The notes beneath the pieces are model-generated. The model did not search any database and was not told where the DNA came from. It saw only the letters and a program-made list of their open reading frames with translations. From assembly GCA_016630905.1 (NCBI GenBank), contig WBMQ01000003.1, forward strand, positions 930,001-994,000: DNA of 64,000 bases, in the 5' to 3' direction. The position numbers and the translations under genes are program-made. Numbering within the stretch: position 1 is the first letter of the stretch; each line of letters starts with the position of its first letter. This document shows, in pieces, positions 9,465 to 21,800 of this stretch. This DNA is from Capillidium heterosporum. Taxonomy: Eukaryota; Entomophthoromycota; Entomophthoromycetes; Entomophthorales; Capillidiaceae.

Positions 9465-11004
9465 CCTTGCCTGCATACCGTATGTCTTTGACTTCGTCTA
9501 TTTTATGCATTTCCATTATCAACTAGGTGGTGGTATACGTTCCAAAAATTCAAGTGGGATTGATGTGGTATGGTTCAAGCGGTTTTCAATTGAAAGTTTA
9601 AAATGTAGGTGGGCTTGTAATTTACATGTATATCGGAAGAGATGCGTCATTTAAGCTATATTTAATGTAAATTTAAAAACATATGGTTTTATATGAGAAT
9701 CTACTAGATATGTCTTTGAGGGTGCGTCGTTTAAGCTATAGGCTTTAGAACGGTGTAAAATTCAATACCAAGTTAAAGACATTACTTTTATAAATATTTG
9801 ATTACTACTTTCGAAATTACGATATTTTTAGCTTTGAAAGGGTTTCGTTTATTGTATATATATGAAAATAACTATATATATAAATAGGTTTATAGGTTCC
9901 AACATGAGACTTCCCTACCTCTATTTTAAGCTTTTCTTTTGCTAACAGGACGATGTCTTCAAAAATAGAAAAGTTTTAGGTAGTGAAGATGAGGTGCAGC
10001 TCTAGTAGTTTTCATTTCGATATGTAAAAGTACATGTGTGTTTGTAAATTGAAGATGCATTTAATCCAACTTTAATGGGAGATATTAAATGTACGATAAA
10101 GGATGTTTTGTTAGATACTTTTCGAAAGTTTTCAGCATGAACTATGCATACTATATACAATTGATTCAAATACATACTTAAGCAATGAATCCACGTATAT
10201 ATCAGGTTTGATGTTAGCTTTGGTTTCTTCACCTCACTCGATGATCTGCTTTTCTTCTTATATAGCACCTTTATCTAATTGATCTAGTACAAGTGACAGC
10301 TCAAACATCCGAGTTATATTTACCACAGCAAGAAGGTTTTGGCATGAAAGCAGACATCAAAGAGAGGTTGTACGATGTCGTTATATCGTTCAATCTACTT
10401 TGAATCATAATTTGAAGTACTACTGTCACTAAAACCCACCAATTCGAAACACACCAGGTTAAATTTAATCGATTTATTAGAAGGCCTGAAAGTGGCCCTA
10501 AGCAATTACCTTAAATGTACGACCCCATCTATATATACTTTCATAGCTTCTTGTTTTCTTGCTCCTTTGGGATTTAGAAATAATGGTTTAGGGTGGGGAT
10601 AGGTAGGCCGAAGAGGATGTGAGTAATTTTTTTCAAAGCAATAATCATATAATGTAAGGCATAGCTAACTAATATGTTGCAAGCTAATATAGTTTATATC
10701 TTCTGGAACATCCTCAAGCCATCAGTCCTCGAAAGTTTTAACCAAATTAGGAAAATGAATCTCCAAAGAGCTCTAGTAAAAATGGTTCAAGACTGACCTA
10801 GCCCAATCACTGCGTTTGTAGCTTTTACTAGATATGAACTAAGTCCGGTTACAGGTCAAGAGGCTAGTATCTGTAGTAGAATCGAGCCCAATAATTCTAA
10901 AGTTTATTTAATAGACCTCGATAAAAACAGTCTTAATAATCCGCCAATACATTACCTAAAGGAAACTAACAAGTATAAAGGAAATTGTAACAGGTAACAA
11001 AATG
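9465..11004. other. Intergenic, no gene recognised
   Basis: About 1.5 kb of AT-rich DNA. An open frame of 88 codons on the minus strand near 10002-10268 has no start context, signal or motif, and I do not call it. Confidence 0.4.
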
Positions 11005-11012
11005 TATATAAG
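11005..11012 (+). promoter_or_regulatory. TATA box of small secreted protein gene
   Basis: TATATAAG 30 nt upstream of the ATG at 11042. An upstream in-frame ATG at 11027 is closer to the expected transcription start. Confidence 0.55.
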
Positions 11013-11041
11013 CAGAGCCCATATCAATGTTAGGAGCCAAC

Positions 11042-11395
11042 ATGAAGTTTTTTACGCTAACACCCCTCTACTTAACACTCGTTTTAAGCCTCAATTTACT
11101 AGGTGGCAGATCTAGTACCAAGGAGCTTCGATCCAATTTGAGTGCCAGTAAAATAGCCAAGCTAGCTTCCTTAGTCAAGCGTACCTTTGTCAAGCGCGGT
11201 GGAGAAACGACCACCACAGATACGAGCGCCAGGACATCAAATGCCCAGATCTTTGCACAGCTAAAGAAGCAGCAAAAGCAAAAAGCCAAGGATACTAAGA
11301 GTGGAGGTGGTACCGTCATTAAAGATAATTTGGAGACTCTAGGGAAAAAGTGGCTGGATAAGCGCCTTGCGGCCTCAGCAAAAACCACCGATTAG
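11042..11395 (+). CDS. Small secreted basic protein with dibasic sites, 117 aa
   Basis: The start is placed at 11042 (context CCAACATGA) because it opens a typical signal peptide (MKFFTLTPLYLTLVLSLNLL). The in-frame ATG at 11027 would add only five residues. The mature part is cysteine-free, basic and polar. It has two Lys-Arg pairs at residues 46-47 and 51-52 (LVKRTFVKRGG), which fit Kex2-type processing, then a Thr-rich linker and a lysine/glutamine-rich segment (KKQQKQKAK). There is no recognised domain. It could be a processed secreted peptide or an effector-like protein. AATAAA at 11492-11497 is a plausible polyadenylation signal. No homologous neighbour is seen in the window. Confidence 0.7.
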   Translation: MKFFTLTPLYLTLVLSLNLLGGRSSTKELRSNLSASKIAKLASLVKRTFVKRGGETTTTDTSARTSNAQIFAQLKKQQKQKAKDTKSGGGTVIKDNLETLGKKWLDKRLAASAKTTD

Positions 11396-11497
11396 GAGCG
11401 TTTAAAATACAATATATTGCGACTTGAAGCGATCTAGCATCAATCACCACTTTATACAAGTTCTAAATCCATAATAGCCATTTTTACACTAAATAAA

Positions 11498-12349
11498 AGT
11501 TATAATACTATTTTTTGTTTAAATGGGTTAAAAACATATGTGCTTGATACACTGGCTATCATTGAAAAAGTTGACAATAGATGGCTTATAATAAACGATT
11601 CAATACAAATAGCAGCTTTATCTAGATGATTTCTGATCGATTTTATTGTAAACTCCCAAATATTTTCTATTTAAAAGTAATTAATAAGTTGAAAACTATA
11701 TCTAAGCGTAAGTGGTTGGTAATGATTTATAAAAGGCGGGATTTAGTCTGAGTAAACCTATTTAAGATGTCGATGGCCATTGTAAGAATCAATGTACGTA
11801 AGTTGGATTGGATGCTTGAAGTACATTTCAATGTAATGTAAGATACGCATCGTAGCATAGTTTCTTTGTAACATGGGCTAATTAAAGACGGGTTCTAAAT
11901 GAAAGCGTAGGTAGTAGGAGGGGTAATAAGTACGGATGTTTGAGGAATTGAAGGATATAGCAGCGCAAAGTACTAAAATCAAGGTAAAAACAAGCAAGTG
12001 ACAAACGTGTGATAAGATAAAGCACTATAAAGAAAAGCTGCTTGTAAAACGATGCATCAACTACCCTAAATACAAAAACAAAAAATAAACATACAGTAAA
12101 CTAACAACTCATACAAAGCTTCTACAAAAGTATACTATTCTACCAATCCCATATATATTCAAGTAGCTTATAAAACTAAAGCTTTGGCTACCATCCATAA
12201 AAGGTAGAGTGGACCCTTAACGATGCCATTAGGTTTACAATTCAAAACCAACTAAATTCCAAAAATAAGTAAACAAATTAACAATTAAAAATTTTACTAC
12301 AGGTAGGTCATAAAATAAAAAATTACATATTCCTCAAAGTACCTAACCA
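11498..12349. other. Intergenic, no gene recognised
   Basis: AT-rich 3' flanks of two convergent genes. No repeat or RNA gene seen. Confidence 0.4.
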
Positions 12350-13075
12350 CTAATCATACAACCACTTCTTCTGCCAATGTAATTTCTTTTCCTTCTTTGC
12401 TTTGTGCAGCTTCTTAATCTCCTTTTTAGTAAAGTAAGGCTTATGACTTACACCAGCAGCTTGACAAGCCATACGGTGGGTACCTCGTTGCTCAACAAAC
12501 TTTTCATAATCGAAATAGGCTTTACATTGGTTAACAGCTCGTTGTTCAGGGGTAAAAGCCTTGGCTACCGTTTTTGCTTCTCCAGGTTGACTAGCTAAAC
12601 TGTCACCGAAATACCCACCTAAATTGGAAGCATTGGTTAAACCATCTTCTCCATACTGATGCTGTAAAAATTCGTAGTAGCTGGCGTCGTAGACACCTTT
12701 TGAAGGTTTGTTGATATCTTTACGGTAGTAGTTGATCATCATGTTGCGTGATTGTTCTAGCTTTTTTAAGCGGTCAAATTCAGACTCTTTGGGTTCTTGT
12801 TGTTGGGGTTGCTGCGTGTCTTGATAGAGGGGGTAGGGGTCGTAAGATATGGGACTGTAAGCTATGTCACCGAAGGGTAAAGTGTAAGTAGTTTCATTGG
12901 TTTCAGTGTTCCAATAGTAAATTTTCGACTCATGGTCCCAGCACTTTTGCCAGTATTTTGGGACTGGGGCGTCATCTTTTAGCTCTAGGTTGCTGTTATC
13001 TACGATCTCAGTAGAGCTGGGTTGCTCATCTTCAACTCTGGTTTCAATAGCTTCATTTTCTACTTGGGTCGCCAT
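12350..13075 (-). CDS. WW-like domain protein, possibly RNA-processing related, 241 aa
   Basis: Intronless frame starting MATQVENEA. Residues about 38-67 form a WW-like domain: W42, the aromatic pair Y53-Y54 followed by W55, N56, T59, T62 and P67 fall in register with the WW consensus. The second signature Trp, however, is replaced by Tyr64 (ETTYTLP). A Tyr/Pro-rich segment (SPISYDPYPLY), a Gln-rich patch and a predicted helix follow. The C-terminus is a conserved-looking block (FDYEKFVEQRGTHRMACQ) ending in a strongly basic Lys-rich tail (KKEIKKLHKAKKEKKLHWQ) that could be a nuclear localisation signal. The layout is reminiscent of spliceosome-associated WW proteins such as PQBP1 or FBP21, but I cannot assign orthology. 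There is no signal peptide or membrane segment. Confidence 0.75.
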   Translation of the reverse strand: MATQVENEAIETRVEDEQPSSTEIVDNSNLELKDDAPVPKYWQKCWDHESKIYYWNTETNETTYTLPFGDIAYSPISYDPYPLYQDTQQPQQQEPKESEFDRLKKLEQSRNMMINYYRKDINKPSKGVYDASYYEFLQHQYGEDGLTNASNLGGYFGDSLASQPGEAKTVAKAFTPEQRAVNQCKAYFDYEKFVEQRGTHRMACQAAGVSHKPYFTKKEIKKLHKAKKEKKLHWQKKWLYD

Positions 13076-16000
13076 CTTTGAGGTATAAAAAGTTTTGTTT
13101 AGTTGGTACTTGGTGACTTTAACCCGCTTAAATTAGCAGATTCGCTTGGATTTAGAAAGCAATTGTTATTGGCTCAGTTTATGCATCGAAGCTTAGTTAT
13201 TATGATGCTAGGGATATCCCTAAACTTTAATGGGTTTTACCCTAGTTTTAAAGGTGTATCCAAAGGATTTAAGTTATGAAATAATTTCCCTATTGTTACT
13301 TATATAAACTAATTAAAACAGTTGAGCGATACAAAGATAGTTATTTTAGGGATTTGAAGTTATTATAATCAATTATGGTGCAAAATAGCAACAGTTGTAA
13401 AGTTATTGTATAGTTTAGGTATAAAGCTAAAATAATTGAATACTACTGATAGAGATCATTCACTTGTTTGCACCTGATGCTTTAAAATACAAAATTATAG
13501 CTAAATCCTTTTAAAACATACATATTTATAGGTGATCAATCTACAAGTTATTACACTCTTGTCTAAAACACAATAAAAGCCTTTATTAACTACTACAACG
13601 TATCCACCTAAATAAACGTTAGAAGTTAATGTTTAGATTAGGAAGGAAATAAAAAGATAATAGGTATCCTTTAAATCATCATGTAGAAACTAATTTTTAC
13701 ATTTATACAATTTATCTAGGAATATAATTTTAACATCTCTAAAGAAATAAAAACCTAAAGGTCATTTTATCTACGATAGTTAGAGAGTTTCATTATTAAT
13801 GTAATTATCAAATAGAATACTTAGCAATTAAATAGTCAACTTATATTGATGTGGATATTAAGTTTGTTATCTATACAATTGCTTAAAGTTGGAAATAATC
13901 CAATAGATAAACCCATTAATTTCAACCAAAATAACAAAATAGAAATCAATCAACCTTGAATTATTTTTAAAAGTACCAAAAAATATATAAGACAATTAAA
14001 ATTTGTAAATGTTGACTTGATGTCAAGTTTATTTTTTACAAGTAGATAGCATAACTTAAAACTATTTAATATACTGATTTAAACTTGGTAGCAATCGGCT
14101 TTAGGTTTTAGTAAAATTAGAATACGGAAATTGGCTACAAAAGTTTATCAACTATCTACATTTTACTGTCCAATTCAAATCTATAAAGGAATTATGGGAT
14201 AGCATTTTCAAAGTTTGTTAGTATTCTATTGGTTGAAATCTGATTAGTTATTGCAAAGCTATTTTGAATTTTCTATATAAAAAGCTTTTCTATTGTAAAG
14301 TAAGTCAGTTCATTAGAGACAGCAACTCCAATCAAAGAACACAATCCCAACCTCCGCTTTAGTAAAATAGATATAATATGTGAGAAATAAAAAAGTAATT
14401 TTTCGACATTTTAATTACTTTAAGTATTCTAGTTGTCTTTATTAGTATTCAGCTGTAGTGCTTAAATTTATTCAAGTAAACTTGAACTTGGATAAATTTC
14501 GTATAGTTTGAAAGGGATAAGATGGCGGTTTTAACTAATTTTAGTTTGTTATAAACAACAATTCAGCAACTTTAACCTTCCAATGTAAATTGATCTAGCT
14601 GGAGCTATGTATATATAACTGACGTTTACAAAAAGAGTTCCATCCTACATCTTAAGTTAAAAATTCAAGGTATAGTAATTAAATCAAGATTTAAAATGGC
14701 CAACTTCACTTATTATGGTAAGTATTAAGTTCCTAAATTTTTAAGCTTTTATTTTCAGCTCAAATCAATTTTTCTTTTTTACATAGGGATGCCTTATTAA
14801 TTGAAATTTAAGACAGCTCAAATTTTTTTATTTTGTAAGTTTCTACCTTGAGTTCTTTAAAGCCAACAATCAGCAAAAGTTTACTTTTTTAGATACAAAG
14901 TACCTTAGGTAGAAATGATTCGTAAGGACATTTAAATAATGTATATAGCAATAGTTATAACATCGAAATTATTTATCACTATATAGAGAAAACATTGTAT
15001 TTGAAAAATTGAAATAGGATGATATGTATACATCGACGCTAAATTGGGTATTACTTTTTAGGTATACTTGTAAGTAGTTTTGAATTCTAACTGTACAGCA
15101 AAGTCTACTGTAATTGAAATTAAATTCAAATGTTTTACCAAGGGTATGGTGGTATATTTCGATACAAGTTCAAATCGTCATTTAAATAAGCTTGAGATTG
15201 AGCAATTTATAGGTACTAGTAGAAAAATGTTAGCATCGACTTTTATGTTAAGTGTGAATTTATAAGGCAGCACAACCTAACTACCACAGCCTCCAATTCT
15301 TTTAGTTGAAATTAAAATTTTAGTTTCTCATTTTCGATATCTGTATTTGACAAAAATATGTTTACAACTTAAAGTACTTTGAGTTGGGCAAAGTAGTTAT
15401 TCTAACCTCTACCTTAGATGGGACTTCGATCTAATCAACTTTATTGATTTAAACTTACGATTTAGGAGCTTTATTCTTTGGCTTGGAATTTTATCCATTA
15501 AAAGTAACTGGCTTGTCTACAAGATGGAGTTCAACTTTCTATAAAACCGAACAAGGCCTCTAGAACCCATATTACTAAACTATATATATGTAAATACCAA
15601 TTTTTCACTAATACCTTTCAACTTTACCTATTGCCAATTCTTACTTTCCAAAGGTAAATTCTAGCTTCTAAAAGATGTAATTTATAGTATACTAAATTTG
15701 TCATTTTTAAGACAGCTATACCATTCCCATCTATATTGTTAACTTTTTCTTAAAACGATTAACCGAGATTTCACCATCATCACTCTAAACTTGTTTTTTG
15801 ATAGATAAATTATTGATAAGGAATAGGTGATCCTACCCACTATTATTAAAGTTTTGATTCGTTTCTTTTGCTCTAGGATCCTATATTAGTAGTAGTCTAT
15901 CAATATATTAAATGCTTCATATACAAATTTCGAAATATAGTATACGACAATTAGCTTAGGACTTGTAACATTGAAAGGCCAAGTATGATCAAAATTTCTG

Positions 16001-16297
16001 ATTCCATTCCTCTATTGAATGTCTAAAGAAAACCTAAGAAAACCATCGACATACATACATTTTTACATTATCAATTTTATCGAGTAGATTTCAACACATC
16101 ATTCAAATGATTTTTAATATCAATTTAAAAGAGTTTATGGTAAAGTCTATATCTTACGTTGTAAAAAGTAAATAATGATAAAACTAAAAGATATCAATGC
16201 TTATAAATATATTTTATAACGATTTACAAAGCTACTATTTTAATTTATGATTGATATATATGTTAAACTAATTAATATTTAATATTGTAACTGTGTC
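13076..16297. other. Gene-poor AT-rich stretch
   Basis: About 3.2 kb with dense stops in all frames and no signal peptide, motif or splice-compatible exon series that I can defend. It marks the start of the accessory region. Confidence 0.4.
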
Positions 16298-17227
16298 TGT
16301 AAGGTCCAGGGAGGTATCGCTGGATCCAGTCAATGATTGTATCATATTGGGAACTCATGACGTGGTAGGTTAGGAAAACGAAACTAAGGCCCACTACTGC
16401 ATTGGTGACAAAAGCTTGAATTCTCCGGAGGGCAGGCCGGACAGCCAGGTGAAGGAGATACAACATAAGGAGCGCCCATACAATGGTAGTCAAGTCTCAG
16501 TTCCAGAAGGGGACCGAAGAGACGGGTTGGGACTTGGAAGTGGTGTGGTGTTGAACTAAATGGGGCCGGCTAGGTGGTGGTTGTACAACCATCGGTGCCA
16601 CAGTGTTAGGGTCAAAAGTAGGGGTTGGTTGATAGGTCAACGTTGGTTCAAAGGGGTAGACGGTACTAGTAACATTAATTGCCCAAAGAAGATGAGATCC
16701 GAGGGTAGCGAGGATTGTCAAAAGGTAATAGGAGGCTAGAAGGATGGAGAGACTAGACCACATAGTATTACTATGCTGAAAGTAAAAGTACGGGTAAAGG
16801 ATAGCTTTATTTAGGGACGAAGGACGAGATCAGGTTGCTGGGAACGGCTATGGCTAGGGACAGGGGGTGAGTAACAGCTATTAAAAATAGCGAGGTGGAA
16901 CGTTGTCAAGATGCTGGCTTTTGGTAGTCATCGAGGGGTTTAAATACCGTTTTGGTATCTTGATAGTATTGATTGGTTGTCAGAATTCCGATATCCAGAT
17001 GCTATCTGATAATAGCTGGGGTTCCTAGATTATAGCCGAAATTAAGAGTATAGAAGTTATAAAAGGAATCAAGTATGTATAATAAATAAAAAAGATTTCT
17101 GGTCGAAACTAGTTATAAATAGGAAATAGAAAGATCGAAGGTTGAGACGAGAAAGTAGTGTGATGATGATACAAAGAAATGGATCGATAATCTCATACTA
17201 GGAATTGTAATGATCAGGGTTATTACA
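16298..17227 (-). mobile_element. Solo LTR copy 1 (LTR retrotransposon), 930 bp
   Basis: Plus-strand ends are TGTAAGGTCC... and ...GGTTATTACA, so in element orientation it runs TGTAATAACC...GGACCTTACA with a TGTAA/TTACA inverted terminal repeat. The 3' half (about 16298-16945) is nearly identical to LTR copy 2. The U3 half instead matches LTR copy 3, so the copy looks mosaic. Flanking pentamers (GTGTC and CTTAT) do not match, so there is no target-site duplication. It contains the same hydrophobic frame as the other copies: 88 codons (16763-16497), an in-frame TGA, then more open frame to the LTR border. No internal retrotransposon domain (RT, integrase) is adjacent. Confidence 0.8.
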
Positions 17228-18894
17228 CTTATCATTTAATATCATAGTGTAGACAAGATTTTCTTAGTGAACATGAGCTTAAACTTGGGATTAGTAGTTA
17301 TACACTATATTAAATTAGCTATAAGTAGCTCTACTATGTAATTTAAAAAAATCTTATTGAATATATATATATATATAATTTGAGTGCAAGGTTTGATAAG
17401 AGCTGTATACTCTAGTATTTAACTTATATCGTCAAAGTTGATGATGACTTCAGTTGGATTTTGAGGAGCTTAGTAAACTTGAAAATCCATTGAAAACAGA
17501 CAATTTGAAGAAAAATTCTTACAAAGTCCAAAAAAGTAGTATAAAAGCTAGGATACTTATACAATATGCTATTAATATAGACTTGATTCCTGTAGGAGAA
17601 CAAAGTTCTACTTGTAGCTTTAGTGCTTAACATTTTGTTAACCGTATATTTAGGATATATAATTTTAGGTTTTTACGAATCATTTAAAATAATATTATGA
17701 TGTAAAGCTATATATAATATATATCAACTAAACACTTGAAGTGCATCTTGTAGAGGTGTATTATCTTTTCCAAAAAATCTAAACTGCTTGTTCCTTTGTA
17801 GACTAAAAAACTTAATCTGATATTTGATTCTGTTCATATAGAAGCAAAATAACAAGGATAAGGTTCGTTGTAACATTTGATTAGAAAGAAAGTATAACAA
17901 GATATGTAAAAATAAGGATGGAGCATGTGCTTGAACACTCCTTAAAACGTCTTAGAAAAGTAGTCCATACTTTGGCTTTTCACCGTATTGAATCTACTCT
18001 CCACATCCATATAATATAATAGGCGTGGATAAGGATTTAGTTATTCTTAACTAAATTGAAATATGCTCTATGAATAGGAAATAAATATATGCTGCTTTGT
18101 AATCGCCTACAGATTGAATCTTTAAAAACCATTCCAATATAAGTCAGTAAGACCATAATAAAATTGGATTAAAGTTTGAAGTAGGATAATCAGTTTATAT
18201 ATTGAAAAGAAACTACAAATTGTGCTAAGGTCTCACCGGTAAGCATTCAGCCGTTTCTTCAAATTGATTCCAAGTTATTTTTGAAGTAATTTGCAATGGC
18301 TATGATGCCTGCTTCGAATATACCTTAGTGAGATCAAAATTTTCAAATCATCAGGCCAAGTAATAATTTACATGTACTGCATGCCACATAAACTTTGATG
18401 AGTCCAAATTTAGAGAAGTAGCAATTTAGAAGTTACTTTAAAATGGGGAAACATAGTAATATTTTCAACTATGAACAAAATAAGCTCCCAACCTTCAATT
18501 TGGAAAATTCTAAATATGGTAATTTTGAACCAAACTGTAAAGAGAACTGATCCACGTTTGAATTCAAAAGTCTTCGCTAGTACTCTAATTACTATTTAGG
18601 TAGAGTATGCAGATTAAATTTAACCAAGTGACTACCTTATCCCTAAGAACAGAACATGAGTGAAGTGAATATTTCTTTTTTTGAAGTCGATGTAGCTATA
18701 AATGGGTTTTTGCAACTTTCGACTAACTTGTACGAAGTCTAGCATTTTTTCTTAGGTATATGAAACGAACACGTATTTTGCTCTAAACTTTGTATCGATG
18801 CCTCAATTTTCACTTCAAAGTTGGGTTTCTTTTGTTCTGTAAAGCAGCTTGGTCAAACTTTTCGTTAGTGAGTTCATTTACCGAACACCTAACT
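17228..18894. other. Gene-poor AT-rich stretch
   Basis: Between LTR copy 1 and the left inverted-repeat arm. It includes a short (AT)n run near 17363-17380. No gene recognised. Confidence 0.4.
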
Positions 18895-21800
18895 ACATGC
18901 AGCAATCATCCAAGAACAAATTGTTAAAAGCATTGACATAGTTTGGAAACTTCTATCGGAAATTGACTAAATCCGAACTAGCTTACCAAACGAAGATAAA
19001 CTGATGAAAATAGGAACAGTCTGTGGCAAAATTGAATGACCCTGAGTACCTTGAAATATAGATGGGTCTATTAGATAAAATGAAGCAATGCATCGAATCC
19101 CGAAACTTAAATTGGTGCCATATATGGTTAAAGATGTTCGTTGATACCTAACTATGTCACTAACTAACCAGCCTTCATCCACATCGGTCATCCGCTTTAC
19201 AGCTTTACTTGCTAAAGACCTTGCATTGCAGAAAGTTGATCTATTATAGTAGCAAACCAAAGCCTAGATGTTGATTTTAAAATTTAAAAGGGAGCATCCA
19301 AGAACGTGTTTCATCTATCCTACACCTCTTATCGAAGAATACCATAATGCCTTGCTTTCTTTATAGCTGTAAATTTTAAGTGGATGGAAATAGATATGAA
19401 TTTGGTTTTCTGGCTTGTGATGAACAGAAAACTGAAGACCTTTGTTTTGACAAAAGCGATTCAAATATAAAAGCCCTCTATCAATAGTTTTAAGTGTACA
19501 GCCTCGGCTCCACCCAAGCTAGCGTACTATGTTTTGATTCTAGCAAAAACTATAGTACCGCTTTCATATCATAGTAAGTATTAAATAACTTCAGTAGCCA
19601 GTCCTTTGAGACTTGAATACACCAACATAAAAACTTAGGCATCGATTTTATGAACAAAGAGAATGGGAATAATTTGTATTGTAGCCGCCTCAACTTATAC
19701 ACGGTATACTCTGGGTAGCATCAGTCTTTAGAAAAGGTTAAATTCTCAAAAAATTTCAAGTTTACCCATTCCGAAGTATAGCCAGTATCTCAATGTAGAC
19801 AATATCTGAAATAGCAGTGGTTTGTATATGGATTTAAAAAGGTGGGTGCATCTATTTCAGACATATAATGAAGTTAAGGCCAAAGTATAGCGCTGCTTAT
19901 TATATTGGTGGCAGTTGCTAATTTTTATAGGTTTGGTATTCACAACATTGGCAAAATCCAATGTATGTAGACCCAGAGAATATACACTGTAGTGCTGAAA
20001 ATCTTATATATAATAAAAACTTATTGAACTCTAAAAGTCTACCGATTAAAGACTATAGGTCTATCATAATACATTTCTATTTTCGACTTACAAGTTCTTT
20101 GTCAATTAATTACTATTTTCTTATCACAAAACCCCTTGGAATTATATTGATTTCGCTCCCACCTTGCATAATATATGTTCTTGTAGATGAAACTAGCAAG
20201 AAGTTTCAATCTCAATGAAATTTTATTTATTGGCTAAGGAATTACATATAGGCCTCAATATAGCCATTCTTTTTGTTATATATAGGTACTCTTCAGCAAA
20301 TGAAAATATACTTTGCTTGTAAATATAATGATATTGAAAATATCTTATAGAGTTAAATGAATTGCGATTCTTATATTAAGAGCTTTGTTAATTAGTGCCT
20401 TTCCATTGTATTGAACTTATCATTTAAATACTGATAAAGCGATTTGGAATCCATTAATATGAATACTTGAATAGCAATTTGTAATAGCCTTCCATGTATA
20501 ACCTAGCACATCTTGAAATATTTTCAAAAGCTTAATAATTATCTTATACCTTATTTCCAATAGACCTCGTTGCTATACAAGACATCTAAAAATAGTGTAT
20601 TTTAAGCTTCCAGTGTGGCTTGATATGCTGTAGGTATTGCTCCGAACTGCCACTTGCCAGAGTTTAAATTATTCAAAAAGTTGTAGAATGCCATAAATAG
20701 AGGCAAAGTGTTCACTCTGAACTTTCTATCAACTTTCAACATATTTTTAACTCTCAACATGGCTTCAAACGCGGGCCAGGTCTCTTTACAAACGCTCTTC
20801 AGCGTCGGTATCCCTTACCTAGAGTATACAAGTCTTGGGCTATCAACCATTCCAATCATCATAATGATTTTACTATGTACTTTAAATACACTATATTAAT
20901 CGCTAACCAAAGTAGTTTTCTACAACAGGGCTCTAGTTAACCGCGTTACGCTTCGTCTTCAAGCTGGGGTTGCCTTATCTGATCTGTTCAACCACATCGT
21001 CGGTAGCTACTTTGCACTGACGCCAGCCGGTTCCACTTGCAACTTCCTTGGATTCTATAGAGTTTTTGGGAGGGAGCTTTACTGCTTTTTAAACATCGCC
21101 ATTGCTGTCAACCTCCAGCTTGTCTTTATCCAAAAAAAATCATTCAATCCCAAATGGGAGTACTTCTACTGGCTCGTTCCAGTAGGATTGGCCCTTATTT
21201 TATCGATCCCCCCCTATGGTAGCTATTTAAATTTGCTGTTCTAACGATTTTAGCACTAGGAATATTCGGTAAGAATGGTCTTAATAACACTGGTTCTTGC
21301 TATATACGATTTGACTATCCCCAGACAATGCTCTTGAACTTTTTCCTCACGGTGCTCATTATGCTTATAACCATCATTTATTGCTTCTCTATAGCTTTAC
21401 TTGTGATTTTAAGGCTGCAAAAGGATTGGCAAGTTGTCGAGAGCATCAAGCATAAGCCAGCCACCGAGGCTTCTGGTGACAGAACAAAGCTACAGGCATT
21501 TTTGCACAAGCTTATTTTCAGAATGTACGATTCTATTTGATCAACTTTGCTAAATTTTTAGTTTATTATATCCTCTTTTCTGCGTTCTATGTCTAAGTGG
21601 ATTTGTAGTAAACAACATAGCTTCACTAGCCGGTTACAAAAGCAACGGCCTCGCACTCTGGGCCGGCTTCGGAAATGGTAATGCTTTAGTAAGATATAGA
21701 CTAACACCCTAAGCTTCTATTGGTACGTTCAATTGCATTGCATTTCTACTCGACCCAACCTTCCATCTCGTACTTGTCGAGTGTTTTACGGAAGTCAAAG

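Noticed and set aside
10002-10268. 88-codon minus-strand open frame
   Set aside because: No coding signature; low-complexity AT-rich surroundings.
16497-16763. The LTR-borne hydrophobic frames as independent host genes
   Set aside because: They recur only inside LTRs at fixed positions and run into the LTR terminus, so they are described as part of the element.
18967-19260. 97-codon frame in the inverted-repeat arms as a real gene
   Set aside because: It opens with a poor context, has no motif, and the diverged copy near 37.9 kb does not preserve the frame. Kept only as part of a repeat.
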